From positions 1,493,001 to 1,557,000 of the forward strand of contig NZ_OY782764.1 in assembly GCF_963678225.1 (NCBI RefSeq): a stretch of 64,000 nt of DNA, in the 5' to 3' direction. The notes under the pieces are model-generated. The model was not told where the DNA came from. It searched no databases and saw nothing but the letters and a program-made list of their open reading frames with translations. A program made the translations under genes and the position numbers. Of this stretch, positions 16,239 through 24,775 are shown piece after piece (position 1 is the first letter of the stretch; each line of letters opens with the position of its first letter). The stretch comes from an uncultured Cohaesibacter sp. (GTDB lineage Bacteria > Pseudomonadota > Alphaproteobacteria > Rhizobiales > Cohaesibacteraceae).

Positions 16239-16490
16239 TCACCCTTCGTTCTCTTTGTGATTTCCTGCTTTTTCCGGCCATGTCGGGAAAAGGATGATCT
16301 TGGGATCTTCAAGATGATCTGTGGTTAGAGGAATGGTTTGGGCTAGCAGCGCCGCTTCCAATCGCTTCGCCTTGTCCGATTGCGCACGTAGCAGATCAGC
16401 AAACCGCTGTGCGGCGACTGGCGGAAAGCCATCATTGTTGTAGGCAGCCACGAACCATTGCTGCAAAGCGAGGAGGTTTTCACTCAACAT
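16239..16490 (-). CDS. hypothetical early phage protein, 83 aa
   Basis: The product is a mostly helical, soluble 83-residue protein (LLALQQWFVAAYNNDGFPPV at the start, AQRFADLLRAQSDKAKRLEAAL in the middle). I recognise no family. It overlaps the stop of the upstream gene by seven bases and is followed by the DUF3164 gene, so it is a regular member of the early operon. Confidence 0.6.
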   Translation of the reverse strand: MLSENLLALQQWFVAAYNNDGFPPVAAQRFADLLRAQSDKAKRLEAALLAQTIPLTTDHLEDPKIILFPTWPEKAGNHKENEG

Positions 16491-16828
16491 GCGGCACTCT
16501 CTTCTCTGCCTGGATTAAGTAGACAGGTTTTGCAAGCGATCCATCGTTTAAGAAGCTCTGGATCACTCGTAGGGATGCTGGCCGTACGGCAATCCACGCA
16601 GTCGCTTTGCTTGATGTCAGAGGCCAGATGTGGACAGAACACACGATTGCTGTAAGCAGCAATGATCTTGGCTTCCAGCCGGTCCACCCGGCCTCCTGCC
16701 TGCTCATACTTACCTGCCAGATAAAGACTGATCTGGGTGCGACTGACATCCAGCTCATCAGCAACCGCTTTTTTGGAGCCCAAGCGATCCAGTTGCTCCA
16801 TGAGGAGATCCTTCGGCGTTACTGACAT
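16484..16828 (-). CDS. HTH and cysteine-rich early phage protein
   Basis: The 114-residue protein has an N-terminal helix-turn-helix (LGSKKAVADELDVSRTQISLY, about residues 16-37) with the look of a Cro/LacI-type reader. The C-terminal half carries spaced cysteines (FCPHL, DCVDC, CKTC) that could hold a metal ion. The start overlaps the end of the upstream winged-helix gene by ten bases. The likely role is a minor DNA-binding regulator of the early operon. Confidence 0.65.
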   Translation of the reverse strand: MSVTPKDLLMEQLDRLGSKKAVADELDVSRTQISLYLAGKYEQAGGRVDRLEAKIIAAYSNRVFCPHLASDIKQSDCVDCRTASIPTSDPELLKRWIACKTCLLNPGREESAAC

Positions 16829-17412
16829 GGAATGATCTCCCCGCGCTCACCAAGGTTATGATCGAAAAGACACCTCTTGTTGGCCCGATAGATCGGAGCA
16901 ATCGGACCAGTATCTTTCAACAAACGAAACCGCTTGAAGCCGTTAGACGTAAGCTTTGTACCCTTTGCCCTAACGGGCAGCACAGTCAGATAGCGTGCCT
17001 TCACCAGCGCGCAGAAATACCGCTGGAGATTATTGTCCGCACCTTTCTCGGAGCCGGAAGCTGCTGCCATGACAATGTCACCAATCGTGAAGGATCCCGA
17101 CATGCGCATGGCATTCCATGCCCGTTGGCGAAGGGTTTCGCGTGGTTTGCGGCTCAATCCGCGATCTGCTCGGATTGGCCCAGAGGTTACCTTGCCGCCA
17201 GTTGCCAAAAGTGCTTTTCCATCATCGGTAAGCTGATAGCAGCCAAGTTCCACTCGCTCGAGCAACCCGCGTATGACCAGTCGACCTGCGCATTTGACAA
17301 TCTCGCACCGTTTGAAATCAGACAGGGCATAGTCCAGATGATCAATGGTGTGGCATTGGCCATCAGATAGACGGTGCAGCACCGCGTTGGAAAGATCGCC
17401 GACCGCCATCAC
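16819..17412 (-). CDS. early phage protein with two probable winged-helix domains
   Basis: In 197 residues two similar blocks can be seen. Near 4-62 (AVLHRLSDGQCHTIDHLDYA, GRLVIRGLLERVELGCYQLT) and near 88-150 (TLRQRAWNAMRMSGSFTIGD, LVKARYLTVLPVRAKG) each reads as a winged helix. The start overlaps the MuB stop. No specific name is supported. A duplication within one chain would fit a DNA-binding accessory of transposition or replication. Confidence 0.6.
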   Translation of the reverse strand: MMAVGDLSNAVLHRLSDGQCHTIDHLDYALSDFKRCEIVKCAGRLVIRGLLERVELGCYQLTDDGKALLATGGKVTSGPIRADRGLSRKPRETLRQRAWNAMRMSGSFTIGDIVMAAASGSEKGADNNLQRYFCALVKARYLTVLPVRAKGTKLTSNGFKRFRLLKDTGPIAPIYRANKRCLFDHNLGERGEIIPCQ

Positions 17413-18176
17413 ATCACCTCTGGAACTGCAATGGGAAGATTGCGCTGGCGGTCGATCAGCAAGGTCTCGCCCACCATATCAGTCATGGTGAGACCGCCAT
17501 CATCTGGTTCATTGCGAAGGCCGAACCGTTCAATGTTAGCGATGGCCTCGAGAATTTCACGGTTATAGCCACTAGAGGCTTTGAGGACGAACTTGGTTAA
17601 GTCCGGGGCAACAGGCACTTCGCAGCGACCGGAGATCAGAGCATTGACATCATCCTCAGAGCAATTCTCGAACCGTACCTTCTGAGAAACACGCGAAGCA
17701 ACCTGAGGAAAGCGTTTGAGATTGTCATTAACCTTGCCCATGCCAACCAGAATGGTCGGCAATTCAATCATGTCCGAGATATCTCGAATGGTTTCCAGAA
17801 TGGGGGATTTGCTAGACACATGATCGGCTTCATCAATCACGAGCCCGAAGGTCTTATTGGCCATCTGGGCTGAAGCCTGACGGCTTGCCAGTTCTTCCAA
17901 GGCCAGCTTGTATTTCTTTTGGAAAGCGTGTGGTGGCGTAACACGCACATTCTCCAACAGCTCGGTCATAAACCAGTTGGGTGTCCATTCCTTCTTCGCA
18001 CGAAGATAGATACTTCCGGTTTGGGCAACCCAATGCTTGAGCGTTGTCGTCTTGCCCAGTCCTGGCGCACCATCAACAACCACAAGACAGGCCTCATCTG
18101 CGCCACGTTGGCTAAGCCGGTCCAAGGCTGAAAGAAAGCGCGAGACGTTGCTGGTCTCGACAAATACATTCCGCAT
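17409..18176 (-). CDS. MuB-like ATP-dependent target DNA activator
   Basis: The 255-residue AAA+ protein has Walker A GAPGLGKTT (about residues 36-44), Walker B TFGLVIDEADH (about 111-121) and a sensor segment PTILVGMGKVN. MuB forms ATP-bound filaments on target DNA, keeps transposase away from the phage itself, and stimulates strand transfer by MuA. It follows the transposase gene by 28 bases with AAGGAG before the ATG. Length and place are normal for Mu-like phages. Confidence 0.92.
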   Translation of the reverse strand: MRNVFVETSNVSRFLSALDRLSQRGADEACLVVVDGAPGLGKTTTLKHWVAQTGSIYLRAKKEWTPNWFMTELLENVRVTPPHAFQKKYKLALEELASRQASAQMANKTFGLVIDEADHVSSKSPILETIRDISDMIELPTILVGMGKVNDNLKRFPQVASRVSQKVRFENCSEDDVNALISGRCEVPVAPDLTKFVLKASSGYNREILEAIANIERFGLRNEPDDGGLTMTDMVGETLLIDRQRNLPIAVPEVM

Positions 18177-18204
18177 CTGGTATTCTCCTTTTCAAGTTTT
18201 GCTG

Positions 18205-20430
18205 TCAGGCGGCGGCGCGGAGGACGTTTCGAAGGGCTTCCACGTCGACACCATTGAGGCGGAACAGTTCCAAAGAGGTGCTGCGCTGGAGACATCCGGT
18301 CAGCACCTTTTTTCGTGATGGGGTTAGTTCTTCAGGATGGTCGATCACCCAAGCTGCCAGTTCCTCATCGGTTGAGAAAACGCGCTTGCGTGGTTTCGAG
18401 GGTGTGATCTCAAGAACAGGGGCTGGCTCGATCAATTCACGGGATGCATCGGCTTCACTCGATGTTGAGGCAAAGCCATCCAGCACATTGAGATTTTCGG
18501 CTGGGTTATGCTCAAGCACCAGATCCGAGCGCAACTGGTCATCGACCTTGTTCATCTTGTCTGCAAGGCGGCGTTTCTGGGCACGAGCGCGTTTTTCGAT
18601 AGCGGCCTGCTCGTAGGAAACCGAGACATAGCGCTCTTCATTGCCTGCAAACTCAGCAACACAGATCAAGCGCCCCGGTAGGAGTTCGCCATCAACTTCA
18701 TCGATTTCACGCACCCAGAGCCTGCTGGCATCTTTGATGTCATAGGCAACAATGACCTTGTCGCCGTGATACTGTTCCAGATCCTGATGGAAATACTGGT
18801 TGGTGTTCCAGTTGATGAGACACCTGCTGACAGTGCGTATTTCATGCGGTCTGAACAGGTCATCCACTTCAAACGGCTGCACAGATACTGGCTCAAAGCC
18901 CTTGGCCATCTGGGCCGCCCAGAACTCATTGGGCGACATATGCCGCTTTCTGCCGGTAATCGGGTCAGGAGTTTTCGGAAGCTCTGAGTGAGGCTTGTTG
19001 TTATAGACATCAATTGCCTTTTCGCAGTCGGCCAGAAACTCATCCCATTCAATGAGAATACGGCTTTTGCCCAGCGTCTTGATTTCGCGTCTGGTGATGT
19101 CGAAGGCCTTTTTCCGTGCCTCCTTGTCCATATCGCGACCGACATAGGTGACATAGCTGCGCGCCAGAGGGTTCCAGACGCTCCCATGAAACCGTTCGAT
19201 GATGCCGCGCGCTTGCGAATTATACGCAATAGAATGCATCTTGGAGATACCAAGACGCCCCATCATGCCCGTAGCGTCAGCATCAAATGTCTTGTTTTTG
19301 TAGCCTGGGCCGTTATCGACATAGAAAATTGCCGGGATGCCATGCTCTACGCTAGCCCTGCGTAAGGCATCGGCAACAGCAATCACATTCTCTTTGAGGC
19401 TGATAGAGAAACCGACGCACTTTCGGGTAAAAACATCTACCACTGACGTGATCTCTGGCCGGAAAGGCTGTCCGGTCAATAAGTGCGCGACCTCGGCATC
19501 AAAGGTCTTGCCATCGGCAGTGTAGATCGATGTCGGCATCAATCCGTCCGTCGACCGGCTGACATAGGCCATGCGCGCCTTGATGGTCAAAGCACCTTCA
19601 CGGCCCCGGACACGATCCACATTGCCCAACTTGGAGAGCGCAGTGCGTACCTGCTTATAAGTTGGTGCGAGGTCCCTGTTCTCCAGAGTATCAACATAAG
19701 CGCCAAGAGCTTCCGCAATGGTTGGCTTTGAAGGACGGGCATAGAATTTGAGAAAATCGCCGAACCATTCGACCTCGTTAAGGGGCTTGGCCTTTTTCTT
19801 GATCTGAGGTGCGAGAGCGGTAACACCACCCTCGTCGCGAGCCGAGAACCATCCATAGATGGAGCGCAAGGAAAGACCATTTTTCCTCTCGATGCTCTTC
19901 CGCGCAGCGTCATCGATGGCCGCGTAGTCACATTTCTGTTGGCTGTGCTCATCGCTGGTCGGCAGACCGGATCGGTACAGGGTAAGATCTTCCAGAAACT
20001 GCAAAATGGCTTTTCGGCGAGACAGGTCTATGAGAATAGAACGGCGCTCAATTTCGATCAGAAGAGCAGCCCGAGCTTCCATCATGGTGCGCTGACGAGC
20101 GTTAAGGTCATTCTCGCCTTTGACAGCAATTGCCGTCTGTCTTTGCACACGTGCTTTCTTAAGAGCGAGCTTGTCCAAAGAGATTCGCTTATCTAGATCC
20201 GCACGTGCGGGTTCAGGAAGTAAATCGATATGATATTCCCAGCCACCACCACCTTTGCGCCCAGCGCGCTTACGAGCACATGAAGTGGCTTGCCAATCCG
20301 CCCTGTCTGCGCGGCCTAGAATGCCACGCTCACTTCCCGGAAGCCCCTGCAACTTCAGCTCAGCCAGCTCCCGTGCAGTAAACCACTCACGCATGGTGCC
20401 ATTTTCAACGATGGAGATTGCTGATGTCAT
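18205..20430 (-). CDS. MuA-like DDE transposase
   Basis: The 741-residue protein has the N-terminal winged MuA-type DNA-binding domain (EWFTARELAELKLQGLPGSE), end-binding domains, and an RNase H-like core. The likely catalytic residues are Asp306 (in YTADGKTFD), Asp372 (in FYVDNGPGY) and Glu412 (in GIIERFHGS); the beta-barrel and a C-terminal MuB-interaction tail follow. It joins phage ends to target DNA for integration and replicative transposition. The ATG at 20430 is favoured by GGAGG eight bases upstream and the ATGA overlap with the previous gene. The catalytic triad is complete, so transposition may still be possible. Confidence 0.95.
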   Translation of the reverse strand: MTSAISIVENGTMREWFTARELAELKLQGLPGSERGILGRADRADWQATSCARKRAGRKGGGGWEYHIDLLPEPARADLDKRISLDKLALKKARVQRQTAIAVKGENDLNARQRTMMEARAALLIEIERRSILIDLSRRKAILQFLEDLTLYRSGLPTSDEHSQQKCDYAAIDDAARKSIERKNGLSLRSIYGWFSARDEGGVTALAPQIKKKAKPLNEVEWFGDFLKFYARPSKPTIAEALGAYVDTLENRDLAPTYKQVRTALSKLGNVDRVRGREGALTIKARMAYVSRSTDGLMPTSIYTADGKTFDAEVAHLLTGQPFRPEITSVVDVFTRKCVGFSISLKENVIAVADALRRASVEHGIPAIFYVDNGPGYKNKTFDADATGMMGRLGISKMHSIAYNSQARGIIERFHGSVWNPLARSYVTYVGRDMDKEARKKAFDITRREIKTLGKSRILIEWDEFLADCEKAIDVYNNKPHSELPKTPDPITGRKRHMSPNEFWAAQMAKGFEPVSVQPFEVDDLFRPHEIRTVSRCLINWNTNQYFHQDLEQYHGDKVIVAYDIKDASRLWVREIDEVDGELLPGRLICVAEFAGNEERYVSVSYEQAAIEKRARAQKRRLADKMNKVDDQLRSDLVLEHNPAENLNVLDGFASTSSEADASRELIEPAPVLEITPSKPRKRVFSTDEELAAWVIDHPEELTPSRKKVLTGCLQRSTSLELFRLNGVDVEALRNVLRAAA

Positions 20431-20885
20431 TTGCTCAGCCTCCATTCCTTATCACGGCTGGCGATGAACTGTTCCAATGCCTCCTTCTTCTCAAGCGCCA
20501 ATTCTCGTTCAATAAGGGGCTGATATTTTTGATCAACAACAATCATGTTGGTATCTGTAATCAGTTCGTTGAGCATCTCTGCGCTGCCCAGAATTCGGGC
20601 CAGAGCAAAATAGCGGTATGCAGAAATGTTGTTGTTTTCCCGTGCCTCCGAGGTCCAGGCATCCATGCTATCCCGGCTGATTTCTTCACCGAGAAACTCA
20701 GATAGCTGAGCGGCAATATCCTCTCGGCTCCGTCCATCCTCTTTGAGGGACTCGGCTAATACACGGCAGACTTTCCGGGCAAGGGATGAGGCACGCACAC
20801 GAGTTTCCTCAAAGCGGGGAGCTACCTTGGGGGGCTCCCAACTAAGAAGATCGCCAGTCATTTTGTCGCCACGTGCTTTTGCCAT
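20427..20885 (-). CDS. hypothetical early phage protein, 152 aa
   Basis: A soluble 152-residue protein (ETRVRASSLARKVCRVLAES, then REDIAAQLSEFLGEEISRDS, DAWTSEARENNNISAYRYFAL). It lies directly before MuA and overlaps its start by four bases. Similar proteins are found just before the transposase in alphaproteobacterial Mu-like phages, but no activity is known to me. The middle has a possible helix-turn-helix (REDIAAQLSEFLG), suggesting DNA contact. Confidence 0.65.
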   Translation of the reverse strand: MAKARGDKMTGDLLSWEPPKVAPRFEETRVRASSLARKVCRVLAESLKEDGRSREDIAAQLSEFLGEEISRDSMDAWTSEARENNNISAYRYFALARILGSAEMLNELITDTNMIVVDQKYQPLIERELALEKKEALEQFIASRDKEWRLSK

Positions 20886-20900
20886 GAGGAAAGTGGACCT

Positions 20901-21140
20901 TCAGCGTTTCGGTTTAGGAGGTTTGCTTTTGGTTTGAGCGGCTTCGATGGAACGGAGTTGAGCCACCAGATCCCCCAGCTCATGAGAGCCAGTCACTTCA
21001 AGATCGATTCTCAAGGAGCCTTTGCCGGAAAGGGACCAATTTTTGAGCCGCACGCCGTCTCGAGCGCTCCAAAGCAATGAGCGGAAGCGCAGATCTTCTT
21101 GGTTGCTTACGACTTCACCACTCGTCGTTTCAGAGGTCAT
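20901..21140 (-). CDS. hypothetical early phage protein, 79 aa
   Basis: A 79-residue hydrophilic protein with a short strand pattern (WSLSGKGSLRIDLEVTG) and a basic Pro/Lys tail. It shares a four-base ATGA overlap with the upstream gene, which supports it as a real early gene. No family is recognised. Confidence 0.5.
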   Translation of the reverse strand: MTSETTSGEVVSNQEDLRFRSLLWSARDGVRLKNWSLSGKGSLRIDLEVTGSHELGDLVAQLRSIEAAQTKSKPPKPKR

Positions 21141-21346
21141 TCATCTAGCCTCCTGAGAACTAGCCAGCCACTAAGAGACCAACAGCCCAAAATCAAAGTG
21201 CTCTGAAAAAGAACGAGAGATGAGAACGCCATCAGGTCTCGGAAAGCATTCTCTGTTCCGGAATAGTCGAAGCACCGATAAAACCATTTGAAACCGCGAG
21301 CTCCTGCATCAGTTCCGATATGAAACGCTGACAAAAACCACTTCAT
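21137..21346 (-). CDS. hypothetical one-membrane-segment early phage protein, 69 aa
   Basis: The product has an N-terminal soluble half and one hydrophobic segment (AFSSLVLFQSTLILGCWSLSGWLVL) close to the C-terminus. It overlaps both neighbours by four bases (ATGA type), so it is translated with the ner-like gene. Small membrane proteins at this place in other phages sometimes act in immunity or exclusion; nothing here proves it. Confidence 0.5.
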   Translation of the reverse strand: MKWFLSAFHIGTDAGARGFKWFYRCFDYSGTENAFRDLMAFSSLVLFQSTLILGCWSLSGWLVLRRLDE

Positions 21347-21645
21347 GCTGCGGCCTCGTTGTCAGCTAGAGTTGCAACTTTTTGACTGGTGCAAGGACCA
21401 TGACGTCTGCTATCGTAAATGCGATGAGACGTTGCTGATTTGGGGTAGCGATCAGGCCACAGCTCTTCGGCTGGAACACCAATGGCCCATGAAATGGCTT
21501 TCTCGCCAGTAGAATTGGGGCGGTCCAGTGCGACGCTGATGTTGGTTCGGTGACAACCGAACCGTTCACCAAGGGCGGTAAAGGTCCAGCCCTGTCTGTG
21601 AAGCTCGGCTTTGATGGCAAACTTGTCCCATTTACGCTTCGGCAT
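21343..21645 (-). CDS. Ner-like DNA-binding regulator
   Basis: The 100-residue protein matches the Ner/Nlp family: KWDKFAIKAELHRQGWTFTA, GERFGCHRTNISVALDRPN as the recognition helix, and GVPAEELWPDRYP. In Mu, Ner is the first early gene and turns down both the early promoter and the repressor promoter. The same place, first on the early strand and divergent from the repressor, is seen here. GAGGAG lies seven bases before the ATG. The C-terminal 25 residues are extra compared with Mu Ner. Confidence 0.87.
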   Translation of the reverse strand: MPKRKWDKFAIKAELHRQGWTFTALGERFGCHRTNISVALDRPNSTGEKAISWAIGVPAEELWPDRYPKSATSHRIYDSRRHGPCTSQKVATLADNEAAA

Positions 21646-21658
21646 AATGTCTCCTCGT

Positions 21659-21691
21659 GAAAAGCGGGCTGCGGGAACAGGCCGCTTTTTT
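21659..21691. terminator. hairpin in the early leader (attenuator or terminator)
   Basis: AAAAGCGGG and GGCCGCTTTTTT close a stem just before the ner-like gene. On the plus strand the stem is followed by six T and would stop transcripts entering the repressor region. On the minus strand it ends in a shorter T run and could damp early transcription before ner. Confidence 0.45.
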
Positions 21692-21798
21692 CTGAACTAT
21701 GCAGTTAGCTTTAGTGGCTGCCTGCTGTGATTAACGAACGAAGACAAATTCGCATAAAAGAACGAACTTATCAAGACTATAGTGCGAATTTTATTCTA

Positions 21799-21931
21799 TT
21801 CAGACCTAGAATTCATTCTATTGAGCGGATTTAGCCGCTTAATAAATTGAATTATAAGGATTTTCTCGGTGGTCTGAAGTTTAAATTAAGGTCTGAAAAC
21901 ATAGTCAGACCTTGAAAATTTGAGGTCTGAA
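21799..21931. promoter_or_regulatory. repressor operator array (GGTCTGAA repeats) at the early/repressor switch
   Basis: Copies of GGTCTGAA lie at 21871-21878, 21890-21897 and 21924-21931. Inverted copies lie at 21799-21806 (exact) and 21904-21911 (one mismatch). They fill the region between the divergent early and repressor genes, and the last touches the repressor start. This is what is expected of an immunity operator; binding by the S24 repressor or Ner is inferred. The rest of 21,700-21,870 is AT-rich and should hold the early promoter. Confidence 0.6.
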
Positions 21932-22582
21932 GTGCTTAAAGAGAGACTCAAACAGCTGGTTGGACAAGAAAGTGTCCTCTCATTCGCACAAAAGTGCGAA
22001 ATTGGTGAGAGTTCGATGCGCAAGTATTTGGATGGGCGCGTTCCTGGCCTCGATAAAGCAGCTCAGATCGCAAAGGCTTGCAATGTCAGTCTCCAATGGC
22101 TTGCCACTGGCGAGGGGGCAATGCGGCCGGAAGAACAAGTGGCTCAGAAATCTGACGAATATATCGGTATTCCGCGCTACGATGCTTCTCTATCAGCCGG
22201 AAATGGCTTCTGGAATATCGATACAGCGCATGAGCTTGATCATATTCCTTTTACCGCCGAGTTTCTGAGAAGACGCCTAGGGCGCAGCAATCCTGACGAC
22301 TTGATCATTTTAACCGCAAATGGCGACAGCATGGAGCCATTGATCGGTGATGGTGACCTGGTGATGGTTGACCAAAAGAAGAATGAACTAACTGATGGGG
22401 TGTTTGCCTTTGTTCTCAATGGCATGGCTCGCGTCAAACGCCTTAACCAGACATTGGCCGGTGATTTGGAAGTGATGAGTGAAAACCCGCTCTATCGCAC
22501 TGAAGTCTTCAGAAAAGATGACTTGATCAACTTCCAGCTAATCGGCAAAGTCGTTTGGTGTGGCCATCATTTTGCTCGCTAG
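21932..22582 (+). CDS. prophage repressor with HTH and S24 (LexA-like) autocleavage domain
   Basis: The 216-residue protein has an HTH of the XRE type (LSFAQKCEIGESSMRKYLDG, near 16-35) and a C-terminal LexA/S24 domain. The self-cleavage dyad is Ser133 (NGDSMEP) and Lys169 (ARVKRL), and an Ala89-Gly90 pair stands where cleavage occurs in this family. It keeps the prophage silent. The dyad suggests RecA-dependent induction after DNA damage, unlike Mu itself. A TTG at 21920 would add four residues, but GAGG lies at the right distance for the GTG at 21932. Confidence 0.88.
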   Translation: MLKERLKQLVGQESVLSFAQKCEIGESSMRKYLDGRVPGLDKAAQIAKACNVSLQWLATGEGAMRPEEQVAQKSDEYIGIPRYDASLSAGNGFWNIDTAHELDHIPFTAEFLRRRLGRSNPDDLIILTANGDSMEPLIGDGDLVMVDQKKNELTDGVFAFVLNGMARVKRLNQTLAGDLEVMSENPLYRTEVFRKDDLINFQLIGKVVWCGHHFAR

Positions 22583-22601
22583 CTGAACATTTCCAAACGT
22601 C

Positions 22602-22739
22602 TGTGCAAAGAAAATGGTCCTTTTCAGTGCCATTCGCTCATTCTTGTGCAAAGTCGGATTTTTAGTGTCTGTCAAAATTCACAAGTCTTTTCAAGAACCT
22701 GTTGTGTTTCTGGCGGTTTTTTCTTTGTGCAATCTGACA
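22602..22739. repeat. phage end region with MuA-binding-site-like repeats
   Basis: TGTGCAAAG occurs at 22602-22610 and 22645-22653, and TGTGCAATC at 22726-22734, all in the same direction. They lie after the repressor gene, where Mu has its left-end transposase sites L1-L3. Read from the outside, TGTCAGATTGCACAAAG would begin with the TG dinucleotide usual at Mu ends, so a terminus near 22739/22740 is my best guess. The other end is outside the window, so the 5-bp target duplication cannot be tested here. Confidence 0.5.
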
Positions 22740-22821
22740 GGTTCCCCCACAAGTGTTCGTTTGGTCTTTTGGCTGTGCCCGCAGTTTTCCCCCTCTCGTG
22801 CATTGGCAAAGTGCTTTGCCC

Positions 22822-22877
22822 AAAAAAAGACCCCGTTTCCGGGGCCAAGAGAGGCACTGGCAGAGGATTGCCAGTGC
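22822..22877 (-). terminator. double hairpin terminator of the dctPQM operon
   Basis: Just after the dctM stop, the minus strand forms a nine-pair stem GCACTGGCA/TGCCAGTGC (22854-22877), then CCCCGGAAACGGGG (22831-22844) followed by TTTTTTT. This is a strong intrinsic terminator and marks host DNA, so the prophage end must lie left of it. Confidence 0.85.
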
Positions 22878-22891
22878 ATGTGTTTTAGGGC

Positions 22892-24166
22892 TTATTTGAA
22901 GAGATACGGCAACGTGGTCGAAATCGGTTCAATCATCGTGATCATCAGCAAGGCGACGATCAGGGCGCCCAGATAGGGGGCGGTCGACTTCATGACCTTT
23001 TCCAAGGGCACCTTGGTAATGGCACTGGCCACGAACAGATCCAGCCCTACCGGAGGCGTAATGCAGCCGATGGCAAGGTTGACGACCATGATGACGCCGA
23101 AATGGATCGGATCGATGCCCATGTTGAGGGCGACCGGCAGGAAGATCGGGGTCAGGATGACCACCGCAGCCGACGCATTCACAAGGGTTCCCAATACCAG
23201 AAGTAGCACGTTCATGATCAGCAGGAAGACGATGCCTGAACTGGTGAACTGGATGATGGCTTCACCGATCATGTGCGGGATCTGCAGGTTGGTCATCAGC
23301 CAGCCGAAGACCTTGGCAGCGCCCACAAGGAACATGATGAGCGTTGTGCCGATCACCGCCTTGAAGACGATTTCAGGGAAATCCCGAATGGCCAGCTCTT
23401 TATAGATAAACAGACCGACCAGGATGCCATAGACCGCAGCAACAGCCGCCGCTTCCGTTGGCGTGAAAATACCCGAATAGATGCCGCCGATAATGATGAC
23501 CGGGGTCATCAGAGCCCAGAAGGCGTCCTTGAGGGCCAGAGCGAGGCGTTTGCAGGAAAAAGACCCGTCGGGGGGGATCTGGCCTTTCTTGGCAAGGTAC
23601 CAGCCCATGCCGCACATGGCGCCGCCCATCAGAAGGCCCGGAACAACACCAGCCATGAAGAGATCGCCGATCGAGACGTTGGCAATAACCCCATACACAA
23701 CGAAGGTGATGGAAGGCGGAATGACGATGCCCACCGTACCGGCCGCAGCCACGATGCCGGTAGCCATTTCGCGTTTATAGCCCTTCTGCTCCATTTCGTT
23801 GACCATGGTCGAGCCGATGGCCGCCGTGGTCGCAGCGGAAGACCCGGAAATGGCCGCAAAGAACATGCCCGCCACAGCCACGGCCTGAGCCAGACCTCCG
23901 GTAAAGGAGCCGACCATGGCTTGCGCCACATTGACCAGACGCGAGGTCACACCACCCGCCGACATGAAGGCTCCGGCGAGCATGAAGAAGGGCACCGCCA
24001 TGAAGGAGAAGGAATCGATGCCGGAGAAGAGGTTGTTGGTAATGAGAACCTGTGGCAGGTCCATGTAGAACGCCAGAACGAAGGAGACCGAAAGAGCCAG
24101 GGCATAAGCCACCGGCACACCGATCAGCGCCATCGCGACGAAGGAAAGAATAAGTGCAGCTTCCAT
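22892..24166 (-). CDS. dctM: TRAP transporter large permease subunit (DctM)
   Basis: The 424-residue integral membrane protein is the ion-coupled transport subunit of a tripartite TRAP system. It shows the family blocks FFMLAGAFMSAGGVTSRLV near residue 60, SGSSAATTAAIGSTMVNEM near 108, and the C-terminal AIGCITPPVGLDLFVASAI. About eleven to twelve membrane helices fill the chain. It is last in dctP-dctQ-dctM, 15 bases after dctQ. With the DctB/DctD pair next door, C4-dicarboxylates are the likely substrate. Confidence 0.93.
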   Translation of the reverse strand: MEAALILSFVAMALIGVPVAYALALSVSFVLAFYMDLPQVLITNNLFSGIDSFSFMAVPFFMLAGAFMSAGGVTSRLVNVAQAMVGSFTGGLAQAVAVAGMFFAAISGSSAATTAAIGSTMVNEMEQKGYKREMATGIVAAAGTVGIVIPPSITFVVYGVIANVSIGDLFMAGVVPGLLMGGAMCGMGWYLAKKGQIPPDGSFSCKRLALALKDAFWALMTPVIIIGGIYSGIFTPTEAAAVAAVYGILVGLFIYKELAIRDFPEIVFKAVIGTTLIMFLVGAAKVFGWLMTNLQIPHMIGEAIIQFTSSGIVFLLIMNVLLLVLGTLVNASAAVVILTPIFLPVALNMGIDPIHFGVIMVVNLAIGCITPPVGLDLFVASAITKVPLEKVMKSTAPYLGALIVALLMITMIEPISTTLPYLFK

Positions 24167-24181
24167 AAGTTCAGTCTCCCG

Positions 24182-24700
24182 CTAGTCCGTTACAACCGAT
24201 GTGTCATCGGTATTGTCGTCTTCAGCCTTGCCTGCAAGCGAGCGGAAGATGCTTATGGTGTCCTTGATGTGATACATCAACATGAGAACACCCGAGACGG
24301 GCATGATGATATAGACATAGCTCATCGATATGCCGAGGCCGGGGGAGGTTTGGAAGGTCATGGTTTGCGCCATTTTCCAGCCCTGCACGATCAGCAGTAG
24401 AATGAAGACATAGCCGCAGGCATTGATGAACAGATTGAGCAAAAAGCCGGGCTTGGTTCCGTTGAGCAGGCGTGGCACCAGCTCAACAGCGAGATGTCCG
24501 TCTTCTCCCATGATAAGCGCTGAGCCAAGGAAAACGACCCAGACGAACAGGAACCTGGCCAGCTCTTCAGACCACTCAAAAGAAAAGCCGAACACATAGC
24601 GTGTGATGACCTGTATGAAGATGATTGTCAGCATGACAAGCATCGCAATGACGGAAATCCCATACAGCAACTTGCGCAGGATTTTGAATATGGCGTCCAT
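24182..24700 (-). CDS. dctQ: TRAP transporter small permease subunit (DctQ)
   Basis: The 172-residue product has four membrane helices and the DctQ hallmark FEWSEELARFLFVWVVFLGSA near residues 43-63. It forms the membrane complex with DctM. The ATG at 24700 (MDAIFKILRK) has an AAAGG site upstream; the longer open frame to 24775 starts in the structured spacer and is not used. Confidence 0.9.
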   Translation of the reverse strand: MDAIFKILRKLLYGISVIAMLVMLTIIFIQVITRYVFGFSFEWSEELARFLFVWVVFLGSALIMGEDGHLAVELVPRLLNGTKPGFLLNLFINACGYVFILLLIVQGWKMAQTMTFQTSPGLGISMSYVYIIMPVSGVLMLMYHIKDTISIFRSLAGKAEDDNTDDTSVVTD

Positions 24701-24775
24701 GAATTGAGACCTTTTATGGGGCCGGAGAAGCTTTCGGAAACGCTCCGGGCCAAGCCTTGTTGTTGATTGGATCAT

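Noticed and set aside
23273-24400. 375-codon plus-strand frame over dctM and dctQ
   Set aside because: Composition is dominated by His, Asp, Arg and Gly, as expected for the reverse reading of membrane helices.
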